Of a stretch of 45,011 bases of DNA, positions 33,940-42,601 are shown in pieces. The translations under genes and the position numbers were made by a program. This DNA comes from Simkaniaceae bacterium. GTDB taxonomy: Bacteria; Chlamydiota; Chlamydiia; Chlamydiales; JACRBE01. Under the pieces are notes generated by a model that was given only the letters and a program-made list of their open reading frames with translations, made no database searches and was not told the origin of the DNA. Positions within the stretch are counted from its first letter, which is position 1. Each line of letters opens with the position of its first letter. The stretch spans positions 1-45,011 of the forward strand of contig JAIPIG010000017.1 in NCBI GenBank assembly GCA_021734805.1. The letters run 5' to 3'.

Positions 33940-34389
33940 ATGCATAGAGAAGAGATCGAAGTGATGACAAAGCTAAAACAAGGGGCAGTATTACCTTGTT
34001 ATATGTCGGATGGAGCTGCAGGTTCGGATGTATGCGCGGCAAATGAGGTGCCAATTATAATCGAACCGGGACATGTAAAGTTAATCCCCACGGGGCTTTT
34101 TTTTGAAATTCCCGGAGGATATGAGATTCAAGTGAGACCTCGCAGTGGGCTTGCCTTGAAGCATCAAATTACCATTCTCAACTCTCCCGGAACGATCGAT
34201 AGCGATTATCGCGGCGAACTCCAGTTGATGGTGATTAACCATTCTACCATTCCCTTTGAAGTGACTCAGGGTCTTCGCATGGCGCAAATTGTGCTCGCTA
34301 AAGTCGAGAGAGCTAACTTTATTATGGTAGAGAGAGAGCTCGCTTTTTCTGATCGAGGGATTAAGGGGTTTGGTTCGACAGGATTATAG
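33940..34389 (+). CDS. dut: dUTP pyrophosphatase
   Basis: 149 aa, normal for the trimeric enzyme. It hydrolyses dUTP to dUMP, keeping uracil out of DNA. The five motifs are visible: AAGSDVCA, QVRPRSGLALKH, ILNSPGTIDSDYRGEL, GLRMAQIVLAKV, and the C-terminal arm RGIKGFGSTG. ATG 33940 gives the longest version; ATG 33964 is also possible. It lies 9 bp after accD and 11 bp before ptsN1 in one evident operon. Confidence 0.95.
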   Translation: MHREEIEVMTKLKQGAVLPCYMSDGAAGSDVCAANEVPIIIEPGHVKLIPTGLFFEIPGGYEIQVRPRSGLALKHQITILNSPGTIDSDYRGELQLMVINHSTIPFEVTQGLRMAQIVLAKVERANFIMVERELAFSDRGIKGFGSTGL

Positions 34390-34400
34390 GAAATATAGTT

Positions 34401-34889
34401 ATGGATGATGAAATAAGCCTAATCAATGAGACTCCGGTTAGCCTGGAAGAGGGGATTGTATTTGATCCTGAACTCATCACATTTATTGATGAGCCAAAGG
34501 ATCAAGATCATGTTTTGCGCATTTTAACTGATTTACTCTACGAAAATGGCAAAATTCACGATCCGGAGCTTTTCTTTGATGCGATTTTACAACGAGAAAA
34601 GATTGTTTCAACCGGAATTGGTCTTGGCGTTGCGATTCCCCATGCCAAACTTGATATCTATAGTGATTTTTTTATTGCCGTTGGAATACTCACGAAAAAG
34701 GGCGTTGATTGGAACTCTATTGATCATGCGCCGGTGCGTGTCGTTTTTCTGATTGGGGGACCTGCCGATCGTCAAAATGAATATCTTCATATCCTCTCCT
34801 CAATTACAAAAAAAATGCGAAGCGGGGATATCCGAAATCACCTCATTATGACCAAATCAAGAGAAGCGGCCTTTCAGCAACTTTCTTAA
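34401..34889 (+). CDS. ptsN: PTS IIA-like nitrogen-regulatory protein PtsN1
   Basis: 162 aa. It is an EIIA(Ntr/fructose)-type domain with the phosphorylatable histidine in GLGVAIPHAKLD (His81). It takes phosphate from the PTSNtr chain (PtsP-NPr) and acts as a regulator rather than in sugar uptake. It lies downstream of dut and 125 bp upstream of a second IIA protein, matching chlamydial ptsN1/ptsN2 (CT291/CT290). A strong hairpin directly follows the stop codon. Confidence 0.9.
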   Translation: MDDEISLINETPVSLEEGIVFDPELITFIDEPKDQDHVLRILTDLLYENGKIHDPELFFDAILQREKIVSTGIGLGVAIPHAKLDIYSDFFIAVGILTKKGVDWNSIDHAPVRVVFLIGGPADRQNEYLHILSSITKKMRSGDIRNHLIMTKSREAAFQQLS

Positions 34890-34938
34890 ACTCACATACG
34901 CAAATCTGATGGCGAACATCTTTTTGCGTATGTGAGTT
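34889..34938. terminator. Perfect 16-bp stem hairpin between ptsN1 and ptsN2
   Basis: AACTCACATACGCAAA (34889-34904) and TTTGCGTATGTGAGTT (34923-34938) are exact inverted repeats with an 18-nt loop. It overlaps the ptsN1 stop by one base and is followed by TAAAAAATATTT rather than a pure T-run. It may be a terminator, an RNase III site, or an operator for the promoter just downstream. Confidence 0.6.
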
Positions 34939-34947
34939 AAAAAATAT

Positions 34948-34977
34948 TTGGTGGTCTACCGGTTTTTGTGCTATAAA
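34948..34977 (+). promoter_or_regulatory. Sigma-70-like promoter upstream of ptsN2
   Basis: TTGGTG (34948-34953), 18-bp spacer, TATAAA (34972-34977). The block TTTTTGTGCTATA before and into the -10 box is identical to that of the accD promoter. It lies ~38 nt before the ATG at 35015 and just after a long hairpin. Confidence 0.5.
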
Positions 34978-35014
34978 TCTCATTCGTGCCGAATGGGTAA
35001 AAAAAGGAAACATT

Positions 35015-35737
35015 ATGGATCTCAAGATTAAAGATGTTGCAGAGCTTTTGCATGTTTCGGAAACGACAATTCGCCGTTGGCTTGGTGAGGGGAAAATCCC
35101 CGCATATAAATTGCATCACCAATACCGGTTTAGTCGCACTGAAATTGAGAATTGGATGCTCAGTCATCGCTTGAGACCCTCTCATACGCCTCAAGAAAAA
35201 GAGATCTATTCTAATGAGCAATCGATAGATCCCGCTCTCTCAAGCAAAAAAGGGTGGCAACAATTTAGCCTATTTAGAGCGATCCATAAAGGGGGAGTGA
35301 TCCATAAACATGTCTCCTCAGATAAAGCGACATTGATTCGAGATGTGATGCAAGAAATCTCTTTGCTGCTTGGTGTTGATGCAGAAGGTGTAGGTGAAAT
35401 GCTTCTAGATCGAGAAAGCCTAATGCCTACGGCTCTAGGACATGGCATTGCGATTCCTCATACGCGAGATTTTCTCATAAAAAGCTCTTTTGATCTTGTC
35501 TGCCCCGTTTTTTTAGAAACGCCCATTGATTGGGGGGCTCTTGATGGGGAAAAAGTACATACCTGTTTCTTTCTTTTTGCTTCAGATGACAAACATCATC
35601 TCAATCTCCTAGCAAAAATTGCCTATCTAACAAGTGATCCGAAAATGCGCGCGCTGTTTCAATCTCGACCTGAAAAAAATATTCTGCTCGATACTATCAA
35701 GCAGTGGGAATCAAAGGATTATCCTCGTTCCAACTGA
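35015..35737 (+). CDS. PTS IIA-like protein PtsN2 with N-terminal DNA-binding domain
   Basis: 240 aa. Residues ~4-50 are an excisionase/MerR-type helix-turn-helix (KDVAELLHVSETTIRRWL ... YRFSRTEIENWM). A linker leads to an EIIA domain with the phosphorylatable His149 in GHGIAIPHTRD. The combination suggests a transcription regulator whose DNA binding responds to phosphotransfer; that is inference from architecture. The same fusion is known as chlamydial PtsN2 (CT290). AAAGGA lies ~8 nt before the ATG. A weak terminator follows. Confidence 0.9.
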   Translation: MDLKIKDVAELLHVSETTIRRWLGEGKIPAYKLHHQYRFSRTEIENWMLSHRLRPSHTPQEKEIYSNEQSIDPALSSKKGWQQFSLFRAIHKGGVIHKHVSSDKATLIRDVMQEISLLLGVDAEGVGEMLLDRESLMPTALGHGIAIPHTRDFLIKSSFDLVCPVFLETPIDWGALDGEKVHTCFFLFASDDKHHLNLLAKIAYLTSDPKMRALFQSRPEKNILLDTIKQWESKDYPRSN

Positions 35738-35746
35738 ATCGCATCC

Positions 35747-35779
35747 AAAAACCTCCTCTATTCATCGAAGGGGTGTTTT
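35747..35779 (+). terminator. Terminator-like hairpin after ptsN2
   Basis: AAAAACCTCCTCTATTCAT, then GAAGGGGTGTTTT, forms an imperfect stem with a T-tract. It is visibly the same sequence family as the terminators at 8248 and 12572 (CTCCTCTATTTAT...GGAGGGG). Confidence 0.5.
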
Positions 35780-35847
35780 AAAAATCACGTTTCATTTATT
35801 ATTTTAGCTCGTTTGCCCCCTATTCAATAGATAAATGAGGTGTTTTT

Positions 35848-36759
35848 ATGTCAGTTCCTCTCTCACCTAGTCGTCGTTCTGTTTCAGATGCGCCTTCACA
35901 TATAACCCAAATGCGAGAAATGGCTCAATTGGTACCTGTCGATATTTCTCGTATTCCGGAAGGACGTCAAGTACCACGATATAAAATACCTGCCCATTTA
36001 GTCGAAAGAGAGGAATATTTAGATGCGCTTAGTCAATGTGCTAAGTTTATTGAAGACATTCCGAAAATGATTTCCGGAATGATTCTTGAAGAAGGGCTAG
36101 ACTCAATGGTTATGGGATATATCTTTCGATCTGAAAGGAGCTCACTAGATGAGTCACATAATCCATTTTCACCGAAAAATGCAGTGGAAGATGACAAGCT
36201 CAAAAGCGAAATAGAGAATCAATTTAGAAAAATAGCAGCCCCAATCATCAATCAAGAGCATTTAACTGAATTTGATACGCCATGGCCTCCGATTGATGCC
36301 GATTTTCGAGGTCTTTTGGGGGATGACTTACTTTCTGCAATTGATTACAAACCTGTTACAAATTCACATCAGAGTGAGCCTGCCGGTTCAGGGGGAAAAT
36401 GGGCTGACGATGAAAGTAGCAAGACATGTGTTCGATCGGGAGCCGGTGATGATGAACCGGATTATACCGATAGTGGTTCAATTGACTCGGATGATAGTAG
36501 TTCTTTGGAAACTGAGGATGGCGATGTTGTAGATAGGGCATCTGATTTTCTGGGAATGTCTTTTGAAGCTGATGAGCAGCTGCCTTTTGCGGATGCATTA
36601 TTTGAGGAGGAAAAAGCAGATCCGTTGCATTCTTTATTGGGGATCTCATTTCCGGGAGGATCTTTATTTCCAAATCAGAGAGGCGCTGCCGAGAGGCAAG
36701 ATGCAAGTGAGGAGGCGTCCACTATTTTGGAGGAAACCGAAGGCGTTCACAACAATTGA
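35848..36759 (+). CDS. Acidic unknown protein, 303 aa
   Basis: The start has GAGGTG 7 nt upstream. The N-terminal 140 residues are helical-looking; residues ~175-225 are low complexity and very acidic (DDEPDYTDSGSIDSDDSSS). The C-terminal part holds two short related strings, SDFLGMSF and HSLLGISF, about 30 residues apart. A third weaker one (FRGLLGDDLL) lies at ~152. These may be short linear binding motifs. No signal peptide or membrane segment. The composition is typical of secreted effectors of intracellular bacteria but no family is recognised. Its end overlaps the convergent gene by 13 bp. Confidence 0.6.
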   Translation: MSVPLSPSRRSVSDAPSHITQMREMAQLVPVDISRIPEGRQVPRYKIPAHLVEREEYLDALSQCAKFIEDIPKMISGMILEEGLDSMVMGYIFRSERSSLDESHNPFSPKNAVEDDKLKSEIENQFRKIAAPIINQEHLTEFDTPWPPIDADFRGLLGDDLLSAIDYKPVTNSHQSEPAGSGGKWADDESSKTCVRSGAGDDEPDYTDSGSIDSDDSSSLETEDGDVVDRASDFLGMSFEADEQLPFADALFEEEKADPLHSLLGISFPGGSLFPNQRGAAERQDASEEASTILEETEGVHNN

Positions 36760-37832
36760 ACTTTAGTAGATGCGGATACCGGGATTCCCTCTATAGGAGT
36801 GAATTGTCCAACTAGAGTACACGTAACAGAGGTTGTGGCATCCCAAATCTTTTCTAGTTGTTGTTTGATTTGAATTGAAAGTGTTGTGATAATCTCCCAG
36901 GAAATTCTCGTTTCATACCGATACAAATAGGGTTCAAATTGCCCCGTATTATTAACTTTTCGATACGCCGTAGGAATTTTTTCGACATGGGTTTGTTTTA
37001 CAGGGGTGATCCGGAAGTCGCCGTTTTTTAAATTTGTTATGAGATTTTGAAAAAGATTTCCAATATCATTAGCTCTAGATTGAAGCAGCTCAAGAGAATC
37101 AGAAATATTTACTCGCTGTATTAGTGTGAAGCGAGGAGCAAAATCCCATTGGCCAAACCCCGGAACAAAAAAACTTCTTTTGGTGGGATCAGTGATCGTG
37201 GCGATAAGCCATTGAGTACGCGATGCAAAAGAAATGCTTAAAGCCAGTGCTCCAATTTGCAAACACTCGTGTGAAAGAGATGACACGCCAAACAAAACAA
37301 CGGATGTTGCCAATTGGATGATGCGCATGAGTTGAAAAGTCTGAGCAGCTTGGGAAAAATAAGAAGGTTGAACTTCTATGGATGTATTTTCTGATGAAAA
37401 TCCGGGAATTGGCCCTATCATTCCCATAGAGTGATTAAGTGCAAAGATGGCTAGCTTAGAGATCAAGTAATTGAGGATCAATGGAGTGATATAAAAGGCA
37501 ATTTTTGTAGCAATTTCTCGTGCACTCGGCTTTAAAGGGGGGGCGCTATTTTCCGAATCATCTTCAGAGAAAAGAGAAGAGGAGTCAACAGGTAATGGGA
37601 ATTTAGAAGGAAGGGGGATAAAGAATTGTTCAATTGATTTTGATACATCCCACTTCTCATCAATTTTGCTTATCAGATCATTATAGTAGAATAGCGTACT
37701 CACTGCAGCCAATCCGAAAATTGAAAAATCAATGTTGGGCGAATAGGTTATACCGGAATTCGATAGGGAATACTGTAATATTGTTTCTAGACAGCTCGAT
37801 GCCGTTGTGAAATTTAAAGTAGGTGATGTCAT
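36747..37832 (-). CDS. Unknown membrane protein, 361 aa
   Basis: Hydrophobic segments lie at ~31-50 (FSIFGLAAVSTLFYYND), ~110-135 (KIAFYITPLILNYLISKLAIF) and ~165-205 (IIQLATSVVLFGVSS, then QIGALALSISFAS). They are followed by a ~150-residue hydrophilic C-terminal part. No signal peptide of the cleavable type. Paired hydrophobic stretches occur in chlamydial inclusion-membrane proteins, but the spacing here is not the tight bilobed pattern, so I do not call it one. It is convergent with the acidic protein (13-bp overlap) and divergent from the small exported protein. Confidence 0.6.
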   Translation of the reverse strand: MTSPTLNFTTASSCLETILQYSLSNSGITYSPNIDFSIFGLAAVSTLFYYNDLISKIDEKWDVSKSIEQFFIPLPSKFPLPVDSSSLFSEDDSENSAPPLKPSAREIATKIAFYITPLILNYLISKLAIFALNHSMGMIGPIPGFSSENTSIEVQPSYFSQAAQTFQLMRIIQLATSVVLFGVSSLSHECLQIGALALSISFASRTQWLIATITDPTKRSFFVPGFGQWDFAPRFTLIQRVNISDSLELLQSRANDIGNLFQNLITNLKNGDFRITPVKQTHVEKIPTAYRKVNNTGQFEPYLYRYETRISWEIITTLSIQIKQQLEKIWDATTSVTCTLVGQFTPIEGIPVSASTKVQLL

Positions 37833-37978
37833 CTGATTACACGATTAAAAAAAAACCGTATATTAACAAAATCTTAATGAAAATGTCTATAGATTTTTTC
37901 TTCTGTAAGTTAAAAATCAGAAATGTAATAACGAGCAGTATATTTATTGAACATATTTGTTTTTATAAGGAGTTTACA

Positions 37979-38200
37979 ATGAATAGATTTTTGATCGTTA
38001 TATTCACCTCACTTTGCTTTTCACAGATTAATACCTGCGCCGCTTTCCCCAGTGGAGATGGCTTAGCGGATGCAGAAGCATATGGGGATTATTTGAAGGA
38101 AAAGCGCGACACCGAAATAAAAGCAAAAGCTAATGAGAAAAAAAAAGACGATAAATCTAAAAAAGATAAAGAATCCTGCGATAAAGAAGATGAAGAATAA
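37979..38200 (+). CDS. Small exported Lys/Asp-rich protein, 73 aa
   Basis: ATG 37979 is preceded by AAGGAG at 7 nt spacing, far better than the upstream in-frame starts. The N-terminus MNRFLIVIFTSLCFSQINTC is a signal peptide; a Cys near the end of it might be a lipobox (weak) or part of a signal peptidase I site at CAA-F. The mature part is ~45 residues, almost entirely charged (KANEKKKDDKSKKDKESCDK). Function unknown. Upstream positions 37833-37978 are AT-rich and hold no gene; they would contain the promoters of this gene and of the divergent membrane protein gene. Confidence 0.6.
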   Translation: MNRFLIVIFTSLCFSQINTCAAFPSGDGLADAEAYGDYLKEKRDTEIKAKANEKKKDDKSKKDKESCDKEDEE

Positions 38201-38204
38201 CTCT

Positions 38205-39446
38205 TCAGCGTTCAACAGAAAGAATTTCTTGTTGTTTTAGGAGGGCACCTTGGCGCCTATGGTTGAAATACATTGAGAGGCTTCCACTAACACAAAGTAT
38301 CATGCCAAGAGTAAATACAACGTTATAGCTTTGAGTGCAGGTAAAGATTACTGTTCCAAGTACAGGGAAAATAAGGCCTCGGATCCCCACTGTCAGAATA
38401 TTTAAAGAGCTATAAGGAATACTACTAGCTTTTTTGGAAAAAATGGGTCCGGACAGTTTCCAGCTTAATTCGCTTCCTCCTTGCATGATTCCATACAATA
38501 AGTAGCTAATAAAAATTAAACTCGGAAATGATGGGGCTATCATAAGAAGAAAAGGGAAAATAGCGGCGAAAAATGTAACTGCAATACAAGTAACAAGTAT
38601 ACCGAGCTTATTGATGCATTTAACCCAAAGTGGTGAGGATAGGGCAAAACCTACCCCTTTAAGGGCAGCGATTGCAAACAATAGCTCTCTATAAGAGAGG
38701 TGCAAAGAATCAACAAAATAAGTCGGAAGAGAAGTTTGCAGAACCATGAGTCCCGCACCTCCTAAAAAAAAGCCCCACTGAAACCAAGCAAAGTCTTTTC
38801 TCTCAACGACTAGGCACCATGCATCTTTCCAAGGTGAGATCAATGTTTCCTTCATGTTTTTTGTGGTAGCTACCGGTTGTTCATCAACTTCCTTTGATTT
38901 AAGAAGTAATTTAGCGACTAAAGAGCCTAGCATTCCAATCAGAGCCGTTATTGGGAACAACCATCTCCAGACACCCGGTATCTTGTCTAATAACCCTCCA
39001 AAGATAAATGGAAGGGATATCATCCCCATGTAATCAATCGACGAGGCTAAAGCAAATACTTTCCCTCTTTGCTTATCCGAAAAACTAATTTTGAGTATTT
39101 CCATCCAAGTGGGCGTAACTCCTCTACAAAACACCATATGTAGACCAAATGCCAAAATATAAAACCACGGACTAGAAGCAAATGGACAGAGTAAAAAAGG
39201 AAGAAACCTAAAAATATTACCCCAAACTATATTAGAGATAAGCCTGCCATGCATTAAACGCACTCTTTGGCTCCAGTATGGGGATAAAAGTGCGGATACG
39301 GGCTTAATAATACTCAATAAAGTTATCTGCATTACACTAGCATTTAGGTCTTTATACAATATAACGGGAATAAGATAAAACAATCCCCAAAAGGGGAAAG
39401 ATAGACTGTTATAAAGGATGTATGCTATTGCGGCTCTATTTTTCAA
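38205..39446 (-). CDS. Major facilitator superfamily transporter, 413 aa
   Basis: About twelve hydrophobic helices over a standard MFS length. The N-terminal half starts IAYILYNSLSFPFWGLFYLIPVI and is followed by a motif-A-like loop (SPYWSQRVRLMHGRLI). The middle cytoplasmic loop (LKSKEVDEQPVATTKNMKE) separates two six-helix halves, and the second half repeats the pattern (LSSPLWVKCINKLGILV). Not closely similar to the tandem pair at 24.2-26.4 kb. Substrate unknown. It is convergent with the 73-aa gene, 4 bp apart. Its upstream side is the palindromic element at 39487. Confidence 0.8.
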   Translation of the reverse strand: MKNRAAIAYILYNSLSFPFWGLFYLIPVILYKDLNASVMQITLLSIIKPVSALLSPYWSQRVRLMHGRLISNIVWGNIFRFLPFLLCPFASSPWFYILAFGLHMVFCRGVTPTWMEILKISFSDKQRGKVFALASSIDYMGMISLPFIFGGLLDKIPGVWRWLFPITALIGMLGSLVAKLLLKSKEVDEQPVATTKNMKETLISPWKDAWCLVVERKDFAWFQWGFFLGGAGLMVLQTSLPTYFVDSLHLSYRELLFAIAALKGVGFALSSPLWVKCINKLGILVTCIAVTFFAAIFPFLLMIAPSFPSLIFISYLLYGIMQGGSELSWKLSGPIFSKKASSIPYSSLNILTVGIRGLIFPVLGTVIFTCTQSYNVVFTLGMILCVSGSLSMYFNHRRQGALLKQQEILSVER

Positions 39447-39486
39447 TGTGATTGATAATTCCTAATGAGGTACACAAATCATGCCG

Positions 39487-39676
39487 ATTATCTCGACTTT
39501 GTAACTTTTTGGACCTGAAGGCCTCGAGATATTTGTTTTCGGGAGATTATTAAAACCTAGAAGGGGTTTTTTACCCCTTCTAGGTTTTAATAATCTCCTA
39601 GTTCGACCGTAGGTCGAGCGTCCGAAAGCAAATAGATGAGGCAAGCAGGCCCAAAAAGTTGCAAAGTCGAGATTAT
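39487..39676. repeat. Palindromic repeat, copy C (long form)
   Basis: The arms ATTATCTCGACTTTGTAAC... at the left end and ...GTTGCAAAGTCGAGATTAT at the right end are inverted repeats over ~55 bp with scattered mismatches (both reach TTTTCGG / CCGAAA). Between them lie a perfect hairpin (39542-39598) and the centre CTAGTTCGACCGTAGGTCGAGCGT. Arms and centre recur at 14229-14338 and, in half, at 14935-15001. No transposase is encoded. It looks like a MITE or REP-type dispersed palindrome. Confidence 0.8.
39542..39598. repeat. Perfect 25-bp stem hairpin nested in repeat copy C
   Basis: Left stem 39542-39566 begins GGAGATTATTAAAACC and ends AGAAGGGG; right stem 39574-39598 is its exact complement; the loop is TTTTTTA. 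It is absent from copy A, so it may be a separate insertion within the palindrome or a deletion in A. The G-run followed by a T-tract in the loop also resembles a terminator half-site. Confidence 0.85.
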
Positions 39677-39709
39677 ACTCAAATGGACAAATTTCATCTA
39701 TGTAATCAT

Positions 39710-39784
39710 GAACCGCCGTATACGGGGTTCCGTACATACGGTGGTGTGAGAGGACGGGGGCGAGAAGCCCCCCTTCTACTCGAT
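39710..39784 (+). mobile_element. Group II intron 3' remnant (domains V and VI)
   Basis: GAACCGCCGTAT...ATACGGTGGTGTG folds as the domain V hairpin: a 10-bp lower helix with a G-U pair, a short bulge, and an upper CGG/CCG helix closed by GGTT. After a 3-nt linker comes domain VI: GAG...CGGGGGC-GAGAA-GCCCCC...CTACTC, whose unpaired A in CTACTC fits the branch point, ending CGAT. The +1 translation (YGGVRGRGREAPLLLDF) is a spurious peptide I know from intron 3' ends. Nothing of domains I-IV or of a reverse transcriptase is present upstream, where the palindromic repeat ends at 39676. This is a 5'-truncated relic. Confidence 0.78.
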
Positions 39785-39829
39785 TTTTTGACGGGCTTTG
39801 GCTGCAGATTGGGCGTTCCCTTTAGGGCG

Positions 39830-42370
39830 CTACTCTTCAGCTGAAGATGCGCTGGCTGTTGCCAGTTTCTTCTTTTTCTTCTCTTTTTCTTTCTCTCTCT
39901 TTTTCTCTACAAAGTTGAGCTCTTCCTTACCCTCTTCATGCGAAATGTCATATTCGCGGGGAGTTTCGGGGTCTAGGAGAAGTTTTTCAGAAAGAGGATC
40001 TTCAAGATGTTGCTGAATGGTGCGGCGAATAGGTCTTGCCCCCATTTCAGGCTGATATCCGCGATCGGCGAGGAAGAGTTTTGCTTTTTCATCGAGCTGA
40101 ATCGAAATATTTTTTGATTCAAGGCGTTTCGAAAGTTTAGCGACTTCGAGATCAATCACTTTGCATAGATCGGTTTTATCAAGCGCTTTAAAGATAACCG
40201 TAGAGTCTAAACGGTTGATAAACTCAGGTTTAAAGTGTTTTTTGACAGCCTGATCGATCTTTTTCTCCATCGTACTAAAATCGGGGATCCCTTCTTGGAC
40301 ATTGAAACCAACTTCCGTTGTTCTTTGAATCAATTCAGAGCCGAGGTTAGAAGTGAGGATAATGATTGTATTTCTAAAATCGACTTTTCGGCCAAATGAA
40401 TCGGTGAGGCGCCCTTCTTCAAGGATTTGAAGGAGGAGATTCATGACATCGGGATGGGCTTTTTCCACTTCATCAAAGAGGACAACGGAATAGGGGCGGC
40501 GGCGCACTTGTTCCGTGAGCTGTCCACCTTCTTCATAGCCGACGTATCCCGGAGGGGAGCCGGTCATTTTGCTGACGGCGAATTTCTCCATGTATTCGGA
40601 CATATCCACTTGAATGAGAGCATCTTCACCACCAAACATCTCAGTTGCAAGGCTGCGTGCAAGCAGTGTTTTACCCACGCCGGTTGGGCCGAGGAAAAGG
40701 AAGGCTCCAATGGGGCGGTTTGGGTCTTTAATATCAGCGCGACTCCGGCGAATGGCTTTACAGACTTTATCAAGGGCATTGCTTTGGCCGATGACTTTAT
40801 CTTTTAATACTTCTTGCATTTTCAAGACTTTTTGCGTTTCGGCTTCGGTGAGGCGTGTTGTTGGAATACCGGTTAACTTACTAATCACCATTGCGATATC
40901 ATCTTCATCGACAATGACTTGGTGTTCCTCTTTGCGTTTTTCCCACTGAATTTTTAAATCTTCGAGTTGCTCGCGCAGCTGTTTTTCTTGGTCGCGCAGT
41001 TTTGCAGCCTTTTCATATTCTTGAGAATTGATGGCTGTGTCTTTAGCATTTTTTGTCGTTTCAATTTCTTGGTCAAGCGCAGTGACTTCGTGGGGTTGAT
41101 ACATCATCGAAATACGCGCTTTTGCCCCTGCCTCATCAATCAAATCGATGGCCTTATCGGGAAGAAAACGGCCGACTAAGTAACGATCGGAAAGGAAAAC
41201 GGCAGAACTAATCGCCGCATCGGTGTACATACACTTATGATGTTCTTCATATTTTGTTTTGAGTCCTCTCAAAATCTCTTCCGATTCATCAATCGATGGT
41301 GGGGCGACTTGAATTTTTTGGAAGCGGCGCTCAAGAGCGGCATCTTTTTCAATATGTTTGCGGTATTCATCGAGTGTGGTTGCTCCAATACATTGGATTT
41401 CTCCTCGAGAAAGAGCCGGCTTCAGGATATTCGAAGCATCGATTGCCCCTTCTGCAGCACCGGCACCGACGATGGTGTGAATCTCATCAATAAAAAGGAG
41501 AATATTACCATTTTTTTTGACTTCATCCATAACGGCTTTAATCCGCTCTTCAAATTGTCCACGGTATTTAGTTCCTGCAATCATCAATGTGAGATCAAGA
41601 GAGATGAGCCGCTTTTTAGCCAAATTATCAGGGACATTGCCTTCGACAATCGCATGGGCAAGGCCTTCGACAATCGCTGTTTTACCAACGCCTGCTTCTC
41701 CGACAAGAACGGGGTTGTTTTTGCGACGTCGGCAGAGGATTAAGATGAGGCGTTCGACTTCGCTTTTACGTCCAATCACCGGATCGAGTTCCCCGAGGCG
41801 GCATTTTTCAGTCAGGTCGTGACCATAAGCTTTAAGGGCGGGCATTTTATCTGACGTAGGGGCTTTATCTGTTTTAGCGGAAGAAGAACTTTGAGAAGTG
41901 GGGCTAACGCCCATAGGGGGGAGTTGAAGATTAAAGGTTTCTAACTCTTTAAGGACTTCTTTGCGCACTTCTTTGAGATTGACATTGAGGTTTTCTAAAA
42001 TTTGTGCGGCGATTCCATCGGGCTGGCGAATGAGCGCGAGAAGAAGGTGCTCCGTTCCAACATAGTTGTGGTTGAGCGAGGAGGCTTCATCATTGGCGAA
42101 TTCAAAGACTTTTTTGACTTTTCCCGTCAGAGTGGGATCGCCATAAATTTGGATTTCCGGACCGAAGCCGACAACGGTTTCGACTTCGGATAGAATGGTT
42201 TCATAGTCGACGCCCAAATTTTTGAGGACATTGACTGCTATTCCCTGACCAAGTTTGAGAAGTCCAAGCAATATATGCTCTGTACCTAAGTAGTTGTGGT
42301 TGAGTTTTTGAGCTTCTTTTTTTGCTAGTTTGATGACTTGCTTTGCTCGATTGGTAAACTTGTCAAACAT
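39830..42370 (-). CDS. clpC: ATP-dependent Clp protease ATP-binding subunit ClpC
   Basis: 846 aa. It is a hexameric AAA+ unfoldase feeding ClpP and controlling protein quality. Order: two Clp-N repeats ([20 protein letters not shown]..., ~1-145), first AAA module with GEAGVGKTA (~222-230) and [12 protein letters not shown], a UVR-type middle segment ([16 protein letters not shown], ~445-460), then a second AAA module with GPTGVGKT (~560) and [10 protein letters not shown]. The C-terminus ends in a Lys/Glu-rich tail ([19 protein letters not shown]). AAGGCGG precedes the ATG. No CIRCE element is seen upstream. It lies divergent from lplA, as in C. trachomatis where clpC and lplA are neighbours (CT286/CT285). 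Confidence 0.96.
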   Translation of the reverse strand: MFDKFTNRAKQVIKLAKKEAQKLNHNYLGTEHILLGLLKLGQGIAVNVLKNLGVDYETILSEVETVVGFGPEIQIYGDPTLTGKVKKVFEFANDEASSLNHNYVGTEHLLLALIRQPDGIAAQILENLNVNLKEVRKEVLKELETFNLQLPPMGVSPTSQSSSSAKTDKAPTSDKMPALKAYGHDLTEKCRLGELDPVIGRKSEVERLILILCRRRKNNPVLVGEAGVGKTAIVEGLAHAIVEGNVPDNLAKKRLISLDLTLMIAGTKYRGQFEERIKAVMDEVKKNGNILLFIDEIHTIVGAGAAEGAIDASNILKPALSRGEIQCIGATTLDEYRKHIEKDAALERRFQKIQVAPPSIDESEEILRGLKTKYEEHHKCMYTDAAISSAVFLSDRYLVGRFLPDKAIDLIDEAGAKARISMMYQPHEVTALDQEIETTKNAKDTAINSQEYEKAAKLRDQEKQLREQLEDLKIQWEKRKEEHQVIVDEDDIAMVISKLTGIPTTRLTEAETQKVLKMQEVLKDKVIGQSNALDKVCKAIRRSRADIKDPNRPIGAFLFLGPTGVGKTLLARSLATEMFGGEDALIQVDMSEYMEKFAVSKMTGSPPGYVGYEEGGQLTEQVRRRPYSVVLFDEVEKAHPDVMNLLLQILEEGRLTDSFGRKVDFRNTIIILTSNLGSELIQRTTEVGFNVQEGIPDFSTMEKKIDQAVKKHFKPEFINRLDSTVIFKALDKTDLCKVIDLEVAKLSKRLESKNISIQLDEKAKLFLADRGYQPEMGARPIRRTIQQHLEDPLSEKLLLDPETPREYDISHEEGKEELNFVEKKREKEKEKKKKKLATASASSAEE

Positions 42371-42601
42371 GGATATCCGCCTTACTAATTATTTTTAATA
42401 ATATCAAAAAATATGACTATTTTATGATCCCTATGAAAATGTCCTTATATCAATCAAGGTAAATATGGGCAATAATCCTTCCCACTTTTTGTTTAACCAT
42501 TTATAATTCAAAGACAAAAAAATGTTTGATCGATATGTAAGGATATTTTTTATCCGCAATTGGTCTCACAATAGTATACCGCAAGTGGGGTAATTGGGTA
42601 A

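Noticed and set aside
39462-39737. 91-aa minus-strand ORF between the MFS gene and clpC
   Set aside because: It runs through the palindromic repeat and the intron remnant, so it has no independent coding evidence.
39659-39844. Small ORF with the peptide YGGVRGRGREAPLLLDF
   Set aside because: This is the translated 3' end of a group II intron (domains V-VI), a common false gene; the RNA structure explains the sequence.
40427-41743. Several open frames opposite clpC
   Set aside because: They are antisense shadows of a clearly conserved clpC and show no motifs or ribosome binding sites.
42371-42601. CIRCE element (HrcA operator) upstream of clpC
   Set aside because: No TTAGCACTC-N9-GAGTGCTAA or close variant is present in the clpC-lplA gap.
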